Shown: positions 20,330-30,458, counted from the first letter of the stretch. The stretch: DNA of 58,544 bases from Saprospiraceae bacterium (GCA_013002625.1 JABDJE010000319.1:1-58544), one strand, 5' to 3'. Made by a program: numbers and translations. The notes: generated from the sequence alone by a model not told the origin.

Positions 20330-20908
20330 ATGAACATACGCAACTTCTTATTAGTATTATTCACATGTTCGGGATTGGCCCTGAGCGCCCAAAACCCGAG
20401 CTCTAAAACTATTTATTTTGACAAGAATCCTACTGGAAAAATTAACCGTGTCCAACTCCAGGATGACAACTCGGATGTAATTGGTAGTTTTTCCCACAAA
20501 AGGCTTCCTAATGGAACTACTGAAATTGGTATTGACTATACTGCTCTGGGCTCAAGCGGCGTACGCGTCGAATTGAAAAAACAAGGCAGGACCATTTATC
20601 TGGAAGAGTATGCCGGAAACGGTCCCAACCCATTTGTTAAGACTTTAAGCAAAGCAGGTGAGACCTTGTACTCAAAAGAATTCATGCGAGAAGATATGAA
20701 TCAGGAAGAGGACTGGATCATATTCGTACTGGCGGTGGCCTATTGTTGTGTAGAGATTGAAGTGAGCCATAACGCAGATGATAGTTATTCATCTAGTATA
20801 ACATTTGATTGTGATTGTCTAAGTATTAGTTTGAGTAATTCATCCATTGTTACCAATGATGGTCAGGAATATAACGACGTCGACGAGATAATCCTGACAG
20901 CTTTATAA
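20330..20908 (+). CDS. hypothetical secreted protein
   Basis: Signal peptide MNIRNFLLVLFTCSGLALSAQ; followed by a hairpin terminator. Confidence 0.7.
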   Translation: MNIRNFLLVLFTCSGLALSAQNPSSKTIYFDKNPTGKINRVQLQDDNSDVIGSFSHKRLPNGTTEIGIDYTALGSSGVRVELKKQGRTIYLEEYAGNGPNPFVKTLSKAGETLYSKEFMREDMNQEEDWIIFVLAVAYCCVEIEVSHNADDSYSSSITFDCDCLSISLSNSSIVTNDGQEYNDVDEIILTAL

Positions 20909-20926
20909 TTAGTACAGATTAAGACA

Positions 20927-20956
20927 GGAGGGTATATATCCATACCCTCCATTTTT
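20927..20956 (+). terminator. rho-independent terminator
   Basis: GGAGGGTAT-ATATCC-ATACCCTCC followed by ATTTTT. Confidence 0.85.
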
Positions 20957-20977
20957 ATATATCTAAATTTTAAAATC

Positions 20978-21718
20978 ATGACAATCACAAACAACCAAGC
21001 TTATGCCCATCCATTAACCATCGGTTTACTCATAGTAACTTCCTATGCCACACTCGCGATTTTTATCCTGTGGCGATTGTTTAACAGAGTAATCGACACT
21101 TACAAACCAGAGCACATTTCATTTAAGAACGGCACATTCATTCTTCAGCCAGATGATAGGTCCGTATCCATTTTTGAACTGTATTCACTCAATGATTTTG
21201 TCTATCACTTCTTTATTCCTATCGCAGTAATAAGCATCTATGCACTAATAAAAAAATGGGATATTAAAATGTTTTTTGGCTTCAGTAGTTTAGTCAAGTT
21301 GAAGAATTGGGTTTACTTTCTTATTGCCGTAGTTGCAATTATCGGAATTAACTTAATGCTACCTCCTCCAGACGCTGAAGCCGCAAAACTTTTTGAAAGA
21401 ATTTCGCAAGGTCAAACCCTCTTTCATTTGATCTTAATAATAGGTGTACTGATCCCAATAATTGAAGAAGTTATTTTCAGACGTCTGTTCTATGATCTGT
21501 TAAACTTTTCTGTACCGGTGGCTTCCCCTTGGATTGGAATAATCGTTTCAGCGATTATTTTTGGGGCCTTGCACTATCAATATCAGGCAGCTGCCATGAT
21601 CGCTACATTGATTGTAAGTCTAATTCTATCCTACGGCAGATACTACACCAAGGGAATTGTATTCCCGATTTTGATCCATGTGATCATTAACACTTTAGGC
21701 TGCATTATGATTGCTTAA
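20978..21718 (+). CDS. CPBP family intramembrane metalloprotease (CAAX protease-like)
   Basis: IIEEVIFRRLFYDLL and IIFGALHYQYQ motifs with multiple TMs. Confidence 0.88.
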   Translation: MTITNNQAYAHPLTIGLLIVTSYATLAIFILWRLFNRVIDTYKPEHISFKNGTFILQPDDRSVSIFELYSLNDFVYHFFIPIAVISIYALIKKWDIKMFFGFSSLVKLKNWVYFLIAVVAIIGINLMLPPPDAEAAKLFERISQGQTLFHLILIIGVLIPIIEEVIFRRLFYDLLNFSVPVASPWIGIIVSAIIFGALHYQYQAAAMIATLIVSLILSYGRYYTKGIVFPILIHVIINTLGCIMIA

Positions 21719-21773
21719 GCTAAACTGTATAAGACCTAATCACGTTGTAATAGTATTTTACAATCTTTGCAGC

Positions 21774-22175
21774 ATGAAATTTTACAGTCGAAAATTAATT
21801 AAGCCAGGAGATCTGAATGCCAGGAATACGCTGTTTGGAGGTATGTTATTAAAGTGGATCGATGAGGAAGCCAGTATTTACGTAATGACAAGGCTGCGTT
21901 CAAAAAGCATTGTGACAAAAATTATATCTGAAATCGACTTTATCAGTTCCGCTGAACAGGGGAATGTCATTGAAATCGGTTTAGAATTAAAAAAAGTAGG
22001 TAGAACTTCGATTACAGTAGCTTGTGAAGTACGAAATCTATTCACAAAACAAACTATCATCAAGCTGGATAAAATAGTATTTGTGCATGTTGATGACAAT
22101 GAAAGACCTACGCCACACAACCGTACTATGGAGCAGATTATTGAAGAGGCTCAAAATCAGAGCCTCAACGATTAA
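21774..22175 (+). CDS. hotdog-fold acyl-CoA thioesterase
   Basis: DLNARNTLFGGMLLKWIDEEASI; start at 21774 more likely than 21711. Confidence 0.85.
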   Translation: MKFYSRKLIKPGDLNARNTLFGGMLLKWIDEEASIYVMTRLRSKSIVTKIISEIDFISSAEQGNVIEIGLELKKVGRTSITVACEVRNLFTKQTIIKLDKIVFVHVDDNERPTPHNRTMEQIIEEAQNQSLND

Positions 22176-22184
22176 ACCCCTCGA

Positions 22185-23849
22185 TCAATAGCTCGAATTG
22201 TGGACACTCTTAATGGCCCTACCGGATGGTTCATTCTGGTTCCTGAATGCTTCATCCCATTCCAGTGCAACAGGCGTACTGCAAGCAATGGAAGGAACAG
22301 ATGGTACACAAGACGCAGCTTGATCTGAAGAAAAGTGCTCAGAAAATATAGTTCGGTAGTAATACTCTTCTTTTGATTGGGGCGGATTGACCGGATATCG
22401 GAATGCACGCGCTTCAAATTGTTCGTCACTGACTTCCTTTTCCACTAAAGCTTTAAGAGAGTCAATCCAGCTGTAACCGACGCCATCTGAAAACTGCTCT
22501 TTCTGTCTCCAGGCGACTTCCTCTGGCAGGATATCTTCAAATGCTTTACGCAAAATATGCTTTTCAATTTTTCCATCAGTCGACATCTTATCGATAGGGT
22601 TTAAGCGCATTGCCACATCCATGAAAGTCTTATCCAAAAATGGCACCCTACCTTCGACGCCCCAAGCAGCCAATGACTTGTTGGCCCTAAGACAATCATA
22701 CTTATGCAAAGTTGATAACTTCCTCACGCTTTCTTCATGAAAGGCCCTGGCATTCGGGGCTTTGTGGAAGTATAGATAGCCCCCAAATATTTCATCTGCA
22801 CCTTCACCGGATAATACCATTTTTATACCCATTGACTTAATCACGCGCGCGAGCAAGTACATAGGAGTTGACGCTCTTACTGTGGTTATATCATAGGTTT
22901 CAAGGTGAAAAATAACATCTCTAATTGCATCCAATCCTTCCTGTACCGTATAATGTACAGAGTGGTGGATTGTGCCAATATGATCAGCGACCAATCGTGC
23001 TGCTCTTAGGTCAGGGGATCCTTCCAGTCCGATTGCAAAACTGTGCAGTTGAGGGTACCATGCCTCTTTTTGATCATTGGATTCGACACGTTTGGATGCA
23101 TATTTTTTTGCAATGGCGGATACTATGGATGAGTCCAATCCACCGGATAAAAGTACACCGTAAGGCACATCCGACATCAATTGTCTATGCACGGCATCTT
23201 CAAGGGCCTGTCTCAGTTCATTAATGTCTGATACATTGTCCTTGATATTATCATAATTCATCCAATCGCGCGTGTAATACTTTACAGGTTCAGAATCTTC
23301 ACTTTTGTAGTAGTTCCCTGGAAGAAACTCTTCAATCTTATTGCAAACCCCTTCTAATGCTTTAAGTTCTGAAGCCACATAGTAGTTTCCGAAGCTATCC
23401 CATCCCTGATAGAGCGGTATGATTCCCATGTGATCTCTTCCAATTAAGAACTTATTATTTTGAACATCGTATAATGCAAACGCAAATATTCCATTTAGTT
23501 CCTCCAGCAGGTTTTCGCCCATTTCCTCATATAAAGCTAAAATGACTTCGCAGTCAGAGGCTGTTTGGAAATTATATTTGTCTTTATATTGAGCTCTAAT
23601 CTCCTGATGATTATAAATTTCACCGTTTACGGCAAGCACCAACGACTTGTCTTCATTATATAAAGGCTGTCTACCTGAGATTGGGTCTACAATAGCCAGT
23701 CTCTCATGTGCCAAAATTGCTTTTTCATTTGCATAAATACCGGACCAATCGGGTCCTCTGTGTCTAAGCTTCTTTGACATTTCCAAGACAGTTTGTCTCA
23801 ATGCAGTGAGGTCAGATTTTACCTCAAATACACACGCTATACCGCACAT
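22185..23849 (-). CDS. asnB: asparagine synthetase B (glutamine-hydrolysing)
   Basis: MCGIACVFE, RHRGPDWSG, VNGEIYNHQEIR, LLSGGLDSSIVSAIA. Confidence 0.96.
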   Translation of the reverse strand: MCGIACVFEVKSDLTALRQTVLEMSKKLRHRGPDWSGIYANEKAILAHERLAIVDPISGRQPLYNEDKSLVLAVNGEIYNHQEIRAQYKDKYNFQTASDCEVILALYEEMGENLLEELNGIFAFALYDVQNNKFLIGRDHMGIIPLYQGWDSFGNYYVASELKALEGVCNKIEEFLPGNYYKSEDSEPVKYYTRDWMNYDNIKDNVSDINELRQALEDAVHRQLMSDVPYGVLLSGGLDSSIVSAIAKKYASKRVESNDQKEAWYPQLHSFAIGLEGSPDLRAARLVADHIGTIHHSVHYTVQEGLDAIRDVIFHLETYDITTVRASTPMYLLARVIKSMGIKMVLSGEGADEIFGGYLYFHKAPNARAFHEESVRKLSTLHKYDCLRANKSLAAWGVEGRVPFLDKTFMDVAMRLNPIDKMSTDGKIEKHILRKAFEDILPEEVAWRQKEQFSDGVGYSWIDSLKALVEKEVSDEQFEARAFRYPVNPPQSKEEYYYRTIFSEHFSSDQAASCVPSVPSIACSTPVALEWDEAFRNQNEPSGRAIKSVHNSSY

Positions 23850-24037
23850 AAATAATTAATTTTAATTCACTTGATCTTGATCAATAAATAAGAATAAACC
23901 AACAAAATTCTACCTTTTACATTTATAATACCAGTTATTGGCTTAAAAATATTGGCTTCGAGTTCGCATGGTCAAACTTTAACCTTGTTTTAACCGCTTA
24001 GAAGCATTTATTCTTTGCATTTTTGTGTTCTGAAATT

Positions 24038-24487
24038 ATGAGACAAATTCTGATAATATTATTTCTGGCGCTTACTGTACAATTATCGGCACAGGATAAT
24101 GTAGATCACTGGACTACTTTGGGAATGGTTGAACTAGAGTCCAAGTATGACGACTTGTTAGGGATGATCGTGCAAAAGGCTACGCCTACGGCAGTTCCGT
24201 TAGCTTTGAATGGCAAAGAAATTGAAATCAGAGGTTATATAATCGCACTTTCCGCAAAATCGAATCTCAAACATTTCATGTTCAGCCGCTATCCTCAGAA
24301 TATGTGCTTTTTTTGTGGCGCCGCAGGACCTGAATCTGCAATGCAGGTTTTTTTAAAAAGCGGTGATAGTATCGATTATACATCAGACAAGGTTGAACTT
24401 AAAGGCACGCTTTCTATTCAACAAGGGGATTCGAGTGGCTTGATTTACACATTAAATAATGCAGAGTTAATCAGAGTAATAAAATGA
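24038..24487 (+). CDS. secreted protein with CFFCGAAGPE motif (paralogue 1; possibly DUF3299-like)
   Basis: Signal peptide MRQILIILFLALTVQLSAQ; aligns with the next ORF; ATG at 24038 preferred over TTG at 24023. Confidence 0.75.
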   Translation: MRQILIILFLALTVQLSAQDNVDHWTTLGMVELESKYDDLLGMIVQKATPTAVPLALNGKEIEIRGYIIALSAKSNLKHFMFSRYPQNMCFFCGAAGPESAMQVFLKSGDSIDYTSDKVELKGTLSIQQGDSSGLIYTLNNAELIRVIK

Positions 24488-24927
24488 TTTTAAGAATTTT
24501 AATTAGCGTGACAATAATGTTGGGTGCATTTACAACACAGGCCCAAAGCAATCAAAATGTGTGGAAAACACTCTCAAAAATTACCTATAAGAAACAGTAT
24601 GATGAACTTATGGGTTTCAAAATTGATATTCCTGTATTCAGTGAACCTGTACAAGCTTTAAGTGGACAAGAAATTGAAATCAAAGGTTATATTATTCCCG
24701 TAGAGGGCTACAAATCTCACAAGGAATTCATATTCTCTGCCTATCCCTACAACATGTGTTTTTTCTGTGGTGGTGCAGGTCCCGAAACCGTAATGGAAGT
24801 ACAATCTGCTGAACCCGTTGAATACACTGCAGAACAAATCGTGCTCAGAGGCAAATTAGAGTTGAATGACTCCGACATCAATCGCCTCATGTATCTGATG
24901 ACCGAGGCACGACTCGTTAAGGACTAA
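24484..24927 (+). CDS. secreted protein with CFFCGGAGPE motif (paralogue 2; possibly DUF3299-like)
   Basis: EIEIKGYIIPVEGYKSHKEFIFSAYPYNMCFFCGGAGPETVMEV aligns with paralogue 1; overlaps it by 4 nt. Confidence 0.75.
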   Translation: MILRILISVTIMLGAFTTQAQSNQNVWKTLSKITYKKQYDELMGFKIDIPVFSEPVQALSGQEIEIKGYIIPVEGYKSHKEFIFSAYPYNMCFFCGGAGPETVMEVQSAEPVEYTAEQIVLRGKLELNDSDINRLMYLMTEARLVKD

Positions 24928-25416
24928 TCATTGTTTTTCCAACAGGTTTATAATTTCAAATAAGGCAGGGCAATGATTTATATTTTTCCGATGTAAATTC
25001 AAATGTTCGAAAAATTGCTTGCCGCCAGTGTGAGGATATTGTCTACAAGCAGCAGGTCTTACCTCATAAATTGAACAGCGGTTATCATCAAGTAAAAATG
25101 GACACGGAGCGCCATCAATAACATTATCTCCATCCTCGTCTACCCGAATAAATTTCTCTTTAAATACTTGCGGCGATAGGGATAGATGATTTGCAATGCG
25201 CTTAACGTCCCGATTTGACATTAAAGCTGGAAGGCTTTTACAACAATTAGCACAAGTCAGACAATCAAATTTTTGAAAAACTTCTGTGTGTGTTTCCTCT
25301 GCTTTCTGGTGCCTTGACCGTGATTTATCCGAAGCTATCTTTTTTAGCTTCTTCTGCATTTGAGATGTTGAGCTGGCGCCTTGCCAACGCTGAATCACTT
25401 TGAGGCTATAATCCAT
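24928..25416 (-). CDS. YkgJ-family cysteine cluster protein
   Basis: FDCLTCANCCKSLPALMS, CPFLLDDNRCSIYEVRPAACRQYP. Confidence 0.88.
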   Translation of the reverse strand: MDYSLKVIQRWQGASSTSQMQKKLKKIASDKSRSRHQKAEETHTEVFQKFDCLTCANCCKSLPALMSNRDVKRIANHLSLSPQVFKEKFIRVDEDGDNVIDGAPCPFLLDDNRCSIYEVRPAACRQYPHTGGKQFFEHLNLHRKNINHCPALFEIINLLEKQ

Positions 25417-25420
25417 ACAT

Positions 25421-25451
25421 AAAAAAGAAGGCCGGTAAAAAACCAGCCTTC
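25421..25451 (-). terminator. rho-independent terminator of the beta-helix gene
   Basis: Minus strand GAAGGCTGGT-TTTTT-ACCGGCCTTC followed by TTTTTT. Confidence 0.8.
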
Positions 25452-25458
25452 ATCCTGT

Positions 25459-28008
25459 TTATATTTTTATAAATTTTGCCTGAAACTTCTGTTCACCATT
25501 TATAAACATGTAGTATTCCCCATTAGTCAGAGATGCTACATTTATCTTATGTGCTTGCCCGTTAAAAGTAGTGTTAACGACAAGTCTACCCAGTTGGTCA
25601 AAGATCCAAACCTTGCTTTTGGAATTATATTCCGGTAATTGAATTTGTATTACATCTTCAACAGGATTAGGATGGATGTTCAGTAATTCAAATATGGGTG
25701 TTTCGTCCGTAGATACCATGGCGCCATATTCATAGGCTCCGATATCCGGCATTTCATCGCGCATGTTACCTTCTATATCTGTTGCTGGTGCGTTTTCCGG
25801 ATTTCCTGCATCGATACATGGGCTTCCTTCCAATAAATGAAAATCACCGCCAAATGGATCCTCAAACATTGGATCCTCCGAAAGGACATCAAGCAATGCA
25901 TCCAAATATAAACTCATGAATACATCTGAACTGAAGTTTCCTCCCCCAGAGATAAATTCCGGACTACCATCTTCTACAGCATAATCATTGCCGTTATCCA
26001 ATATTGTGTTTTGCACAACAATCTGGTTTGTAGCTATCGAATCTGTCCACGCTGCAATACCACTGACCAATAAACCAAGGTTATTGCTTATTGTAGAGTT
26101 GAGAATACTTATTTCGACATTTTGATCGTCAGAAGCATTGGCAGAAATAGCACCTCCTGTGCCTACATTTTCGGCAAAGTTACCATAGATCAATGTGTTT
26201 TCAATTACACCTGACTTATTGATAACATTTATAGCACCGCCTTGTGTTACAGCTGTGTTTTCAGCCATTGTACAGCCACTTATCGTGAAATAGGATGTGT
26301 CAATATTAGCTGCACCTGCTAAGTGCACAGCAGCGCCAAAGTCTGCTGTATTTTGCATGAATGTGGAATTAAGAAGATTTACATTTACGTCACCTGTAAA
26401 GGTGAAGAATCCACCACCACTGTTATTAGCAGTATTGCCCGTAAAATTACACCCATCTGCAGTCACCGTTGTAGAATCATTCTGGCAGGAAATACCACCT
26501 CCTACACTTGCAGTCCCTCCAATTATATCGCAGGATTCCAACCTTAAATTGGTTTTAAATCCAACGTTCATTGATCCGCCACCGGTACCAGCGGTGTTTG
26601 TTTGAAAGTCACAATTTCTCATTATGCCATTGGTGTTCTCGCCATAATGTGTCATGGCACCCCCATAATTCGCATTATTCAATCCCAAAAAGCAATCTTC
26701 CATCAGGTAGTTTTTATCATCACCGGTAATAAATACGGCACCCCCAGAATTAGACGCCAGATTACCAAGGAAATTGCAAGATCTTATGGTAAATGAAGAT
26801 CCTGAAAAATAACATGCCCCGCCGCCAAAAGTTAAGGCTTCATTTGTACCAAATTGACAGTCAGTCATTATGAAGTGATTAGGGTCTTGACCCGGTGTCT
26901 CGGTTCCATTGTATAAAATACATCCTGCACTGTTGCCACTATTTCGGGTAAACTCACACTCGTTAATGCGAATGTTGGTGCCTTGCCATAGTGTAAATGC
27001 CCCTGAAAAACCATCAGTGGCTGCATTACCAATAAAACTGCATCTTTCAATGGTAAGACTTGGTCCGAGCGTTACCGTATTACGAGCATCGTAATACATA
27101 CATGCCGCCTGCACAGATCGGTTATCTCTGAATGTACAGTCCGTGATGGACAAGTCGAAATTCTGCCAACTGAACAGCGCACCACCAAAACCAGTCGGGT
27201 TAACATTGCTGTCAAATTCACAATTTGATATTGCTACCGATTGGCATTCAACCGGGTAAACAACCCCTCGATTGGTTGTATTGTCAATAAATCTGCAATT
27301 ATCTATTATAACTTCATTTATACTATACACGACTATGCCAGCAGACTGGGATGTTGCAATATTATCAGAAAATGCGCAAGATCTAATTTCTACTGATTCC
27401 TGTATCCCGCCCGAATTATCAATGGCAATGCCGCCACCAGATCTTCCAAAATTGCCAGAGAAAGAACAATTGGCAACTGCTAAAGCCGAAAAGCTTAAAA
27501 TTCCACCACCAGCTCGGTTTGTGAAATCATGGTCACCATTATCGGATGTCTGGCCTCCACTGATAAAAAATCCATCAATGGTTATTTTGCCGCCCATACT
27601 GTCAACTGTAATGACATGTCGTACATTATCAGCCCGGAGTGCAGCATCGAACGATCCATCATCATTGGCCATAATATCACCACTTAATGTTGTTGTGTTG
27701 TTAACAAAATCTCGCTGGTCAACACTGGTTTCAGAACCAGAAAATCCTCCATAGAGATCAACCTGATGTGTAATTAGAAATGTAGAAGAAGTGTCTCCTG
27801 TGCCATCGCCTGGAACATAAGTGCCAGATGCAACCCATATTTCTGAAGCGGACATATCATTCAAAGCAGCTTCAAGGCTTGTATAAGCTGAAGCCCAACT
27901 TGTACCATCATTTGCACCTGAGGCAGAAGCATCAACATATACACGCTGCGCATCTAATCCTACTGTGGAAAGGAGAAATAAAACAAGAAAAATGTAAATA
28001 GATTTCAT
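25459..28008 (-). CDS. T9SS-sorted right-handed beta-helix (polymorphic outer-membrane-like) surface protein
   Basis: Signal peptide MKSIYIFLVLFLLSTVGLDAQ; repeated CxFxxNxAxxxGGA units; C-terminal sorting-like domain (HPNPVEDVIQIQ...NGEYYMFINGEQKFQAKFIKI). Confidence 0.88.
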   Translation of the reverse strand: MKSIYIFLVLFLLSTVGLDAQRVYVDASASGANDGTSWASAYTSLEAALNDMSASEIWVASGTYVPGDGTGDTSSTFLITHQVDLYGGFSGSETSVDQRDFVNNTTTLSGDIMANDDGSFDAALRADNVRHVITVDSMGGKITIDGFFISGGQTSDNGDHDFTNRAGGGILSFSALAVANCSFSGNFGRSGGGIAIDNSGGIQESVEIRSCAFSDNIATSQSAGIVVYSINEVIIDNCRFIDNTTNRGVVYPVECQSVAISNCEFDSNVNPTGFGGALFSWQNFDLSITDCTFRDNRSVQAACMYYDARNTVTLGPSLTIERCSFIGNAATDGFSGAFTLWQGTNIRINECEFTRNSGNSAGCILYNGTETPGQDPNHFIMTDCQFGTNEALTFGGGACYFSGSSFTIRSCNFLGNLASNSGGAVFITGDDKNYLMEDCFLGLNNANYGGAMTHYGENTNGIMRNCDFQTNTAGTGGGSMNVGFKTNLRLESCDIIGGTASVGGGISCQNDSTTVTADGCNFTGNTANNSGGGFFTFTGDVNVNLLNSTFMQNTADFGAAVHLAGAANIDTSYFTISGCTMAENTAVTQGGAINVINKSGVIENTLIYGNFAENVGTGGAISANASDDQNVEISILNSTISNNLGLLVSGIAAWTDSIATNQIVVQNTILDNGNDYAVEDGSPEFISGGGNFSSDVFMSLYLDALLDVLSEDPMFEDPFGGDFHLLEGSPCIDAGNPENAPATDIEGNMRDEMPDIGAYEYGAMVSTDETPIFELLNIHPNPVEDVIQIQLPEYNSKSKVWIFDQLGRLVVNTTFNGQAHKINVASLTNGEYYMFINGEQKFQAKFIKI

Positions 28009-28075
28009 ATTGTAGGTTGTTATTAGATAAATAGTAAGCCTTTCGAAGCTACAAAATTTATAGAACAACCCCAAT

Positions 28076-28103
28076 TAAAAAACCGTCTCGGGGAGGAGAC
28101 GGT
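28076..28103 (-). terminator. terminator-like hairpin upstream of the beta-helix gene
   Basis: Minus strand ACCGTCTC-CTCCCC-GAGACGGT followed by a T-run. Confidence 0.65.
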
Positions 28104-28222
28104 CCACTAAGCTTTTAAAAGAACCATTGAATAAGGCAAAACTCAATCTCACGATACAAATGACAAAGAGTATGCCAAATAATCGAAGAAATTGAGCGTT
28201 AGGATTTTGTGGCAAAAAAGTC

Positions 28223-28230
28223 TACTTTTG
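28223..28230 (+). promoter_or_regulatory. possible -7 element TACTTTTG upstream of PPIase gene
   Basis: TAnnTTTG match 50 bp upstream of the start; -33 not clear. Confidence 0.4.
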
Positions 28231-28279
28231 CATCACTTTTTTTGAATGTAATTATTAGTAAAGAACTAAGGATAAATAA

Positions 28280-30403
28280 ATGGCTCTAATAGGAACAATA
28301 CGTAAGAATTTCTGGTTCGTCCTCATCTTGTTGGGACTGGCTTTGGCTGCCTTCATTATTATGGATATGACCAGTGCCGGAAATGCAGGTAATACAATAA
28401 GTAGTTTGACACTTGCTGAGGTGAACGGAGATCCAATAGATTATCGAGAATTTCAACAGACTGAACAATCATACTATAGTGCTGCTGGAACTGATGTATT
28501 TGGTAAAAGGCAGACTGTTTGGGACTTCTATGTAGAACAAGCAGTCTTAAATGAGGAAGCAGACGCCATGGGATTACATGTGCCTACGGATGAATTAATG
28601 GAACTTCAATTTGGTCCAACACCAAGTCCAATTATTACAGCAAACTGGAGAAACCCACAAACGGGTCAGTTGGATGTTGCCAACCTGAATCAAATCAGGT
28701 CAAATATTGAAAACAACCAACCAATGGATCCTAGATTCATTGCTTATTGGGCAGAGCAGGAAAAACAAATTATCAAAGAAACAATTCAAGGGAAATTAAA
28801 TAACCTAATATCCAATTCGGTTTATACGCCTGCATTTATGGCGGAAGAATCCTATGCAATTGAAAATTCGAAAGTGGACTTTAATTATGTTAAAATTCCT
28901 TTTGATCAAATAGATGCTGCGGATATCGAAGTTACAGATGCTGATCTGCTGAATTATCTTGAAGAAAACAGATCTGAGTTTGAAAGTAAAACTGAAACAA
29001 GATCAATCAAATATGCTGTATTCGATGTAATTCCGACTCAGGAGGATTCAATGAATATCAAAACCAGACTGGAAGAATTGAACAAAGAATTTGCAATTAC
29101 AACCAACGATTCACTTTTCGTTTCTGTAAATAAAGGTTCTTACTCGCATTTATATTCCAAGCTATCAGATATTCCTGAAGAGCTGCAGGAAGGGATCAGC
29201 AATCTTGCTCAGGGTGAAATATACGGCCCAGTAGCGAGTAACGGGTATTATATCTCAGCAAAACTGTTGGACAAACGAGTTATACCTGATTCAGTAACTG
29301 CCAGACATATTCTGATCAGAGCGGATAGAAATGCACCTGCTACACTTGAGACAGCACAGGCAATGATTGATTCGATCAGAAGAGAATATACAAGCGGACG
29401 TTCAAGTTTTGATTCGCTTGCCATTAAGCACAGTGCAGATACACAATCCGGTCTTCAGGGCGGTGAACTGGGCACATTTGTTCAGGAAACCATGGTACCC
29501 GAATTCATGAAGGCATGCTTCGTATATGGTAAAAAAGGAGGTTTGTATGAAGTGACTACTCAATTCGGTATTCACCTCATTAGAGTCGATGATCAGATCT
29601 TTATCGATAGAGAGCCAAAATACAATGTTGCTACACTTGGTCTTGTTATAAAACCTTCTCAGGAAACACAAGACAACAAATATGATGAAGTTGCAGAATT
29701 GGTATCAGGTACCAAAGATATGGTTGCTTTCGAGGAAATGGTGAATGGCTTGGATGGTATCGTACTTGAGGATTTAAATAATTTAGGTATTAATGATTAT
29801 ACCGTGGGACCTCTTGGACCTGGCCAGACATCTCGTGAAATTGTTAAGTGGGCTTTTGATGCTTCCACCGAAGTTGCCGATGTATCCCCTGAAGTGTATT
29901 CATTCACTGATCCGATCAATTACTATGACAGCAAATATGTTCTTATTGCTTTAAATTCAATTACAGCACCTGGCTTACCAGATGTTGCAACTGTACGAAG
30001 TGATATCGAAACAGCTGTATTAAATAAAAAGAAAGGTGAGAAGTTAAAGTCTTCTCTCAATGTTACAAGCCTTCAGGATGTTGCCAACCAATTCGGCGTT
30101 GAAGTTGAAACAGCTTCCGATGTTGCCATGAATAACAGGTTTATTCCTGGAATGGGTAATGAACCAGATGTTGTAGGTAGTGCATTTGCTTTGACACCGC
30201 AATCTGTGTCTCAGCCTATCGTGGGCAACAGCGGCGTGTATGTTGTGTCTCCATTGAGCCAGCAAGCTGCGGGTGCTCCATCGAACATCCCGTTTTTACA
30301 AAACAGTTTATCTACCACGACGCAAAGTCAGGTGAATTTTATGATTATCCAAAACATGAAGGATAGGGCAAAGGTTAAAGACGATCGATACAAGTTCTTC
30401 TAG
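28280..30403 (+). CDS. PpiD/SurA-like peptidylprolyl isomerase
   Basis: N-terminal TM anchor; parvulin pattern VTARHILIRADR...FDSLAIKHSADTQSGLQGGELGTFVQETMVPEF...VTTQFGIHLIRVDD. Confidence 0.93.
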   Translation: MALIGTIRKNFWFVLILLGLALAAFIIMDMTSAGNAGNTISSLTLAEVNGDPIDYREFQQTEQSYYSAAGTDVFGKRQTVWDFYVEQAVLNEEADAMGLHVPTDELMELQFGPTPSPIITANWRNPQTGQLDVANLNQIRSNIENNQPMDPRFIAYWAEQEKQIIKETIQGKLNNLISNSVYTPAFMAEESYAIENSKVDFNYVKIPFDQIDAADIEVTDADLLNYLEENRSEFESKTETRSIKYAVFDVIPTQEDSMNIKTRLEELNKEFAITTNDSLFVSVNKGSYSHLYSKLSDIPEELQEGISNLAQGEIYGPVASNGYYISAKLLDKRVIPDSVTARHILIRADRNAPATLETAQAMIDSIRREYTSGRSSFDSLAIKHSADTQSGLQGGELGTFVQETMVPEFMKACFVYGKKGGLYEVTTQFGIHLIRVDDQIFIDREPKYNVATLGLVIKPSQETQDNKYDEVAELVSGTKDMVAFEEMVNGLDGIVLEDLNNLGINDYTVGPLGPGQTSREIVKWAFDASTEVADVSPEVYSFTDPINYYDSKYVLIALNSITAPGLPDVATVRSDIETAVLNKKKGEKLKSSLNVTSLQDVANQFGVEVETASDVAMNNRFIPGMGNEPDVVGSAFALTPQSVSQPIVGNSGVYVVSPLSQQAAGAPSNIPFLQNSLSTTTQSQVNFMIIQNMKDRAKVKDDRYKFF

Positions 30404-30427
30404 ACCTCATTGCTTGAGATCATCAAA

Positions 30428-30458
30428 AGCCATGTTATCCGAATAACATGGCTTTTTT
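30428..30458 (+). terminator. rho-independent terminator
   Basis: AGCCATGTTAT-CCGA-ATAACATGGCT followed by TTTTT. Confidence 0.9.

Noticed and set aside
27272-27754. 160-aa ORF antisense to the beta-helix gene
   Set aside because: Explained by the repetitive composition of the opposite-strand gene; several such shadows occur in 26.3-27.8 kb
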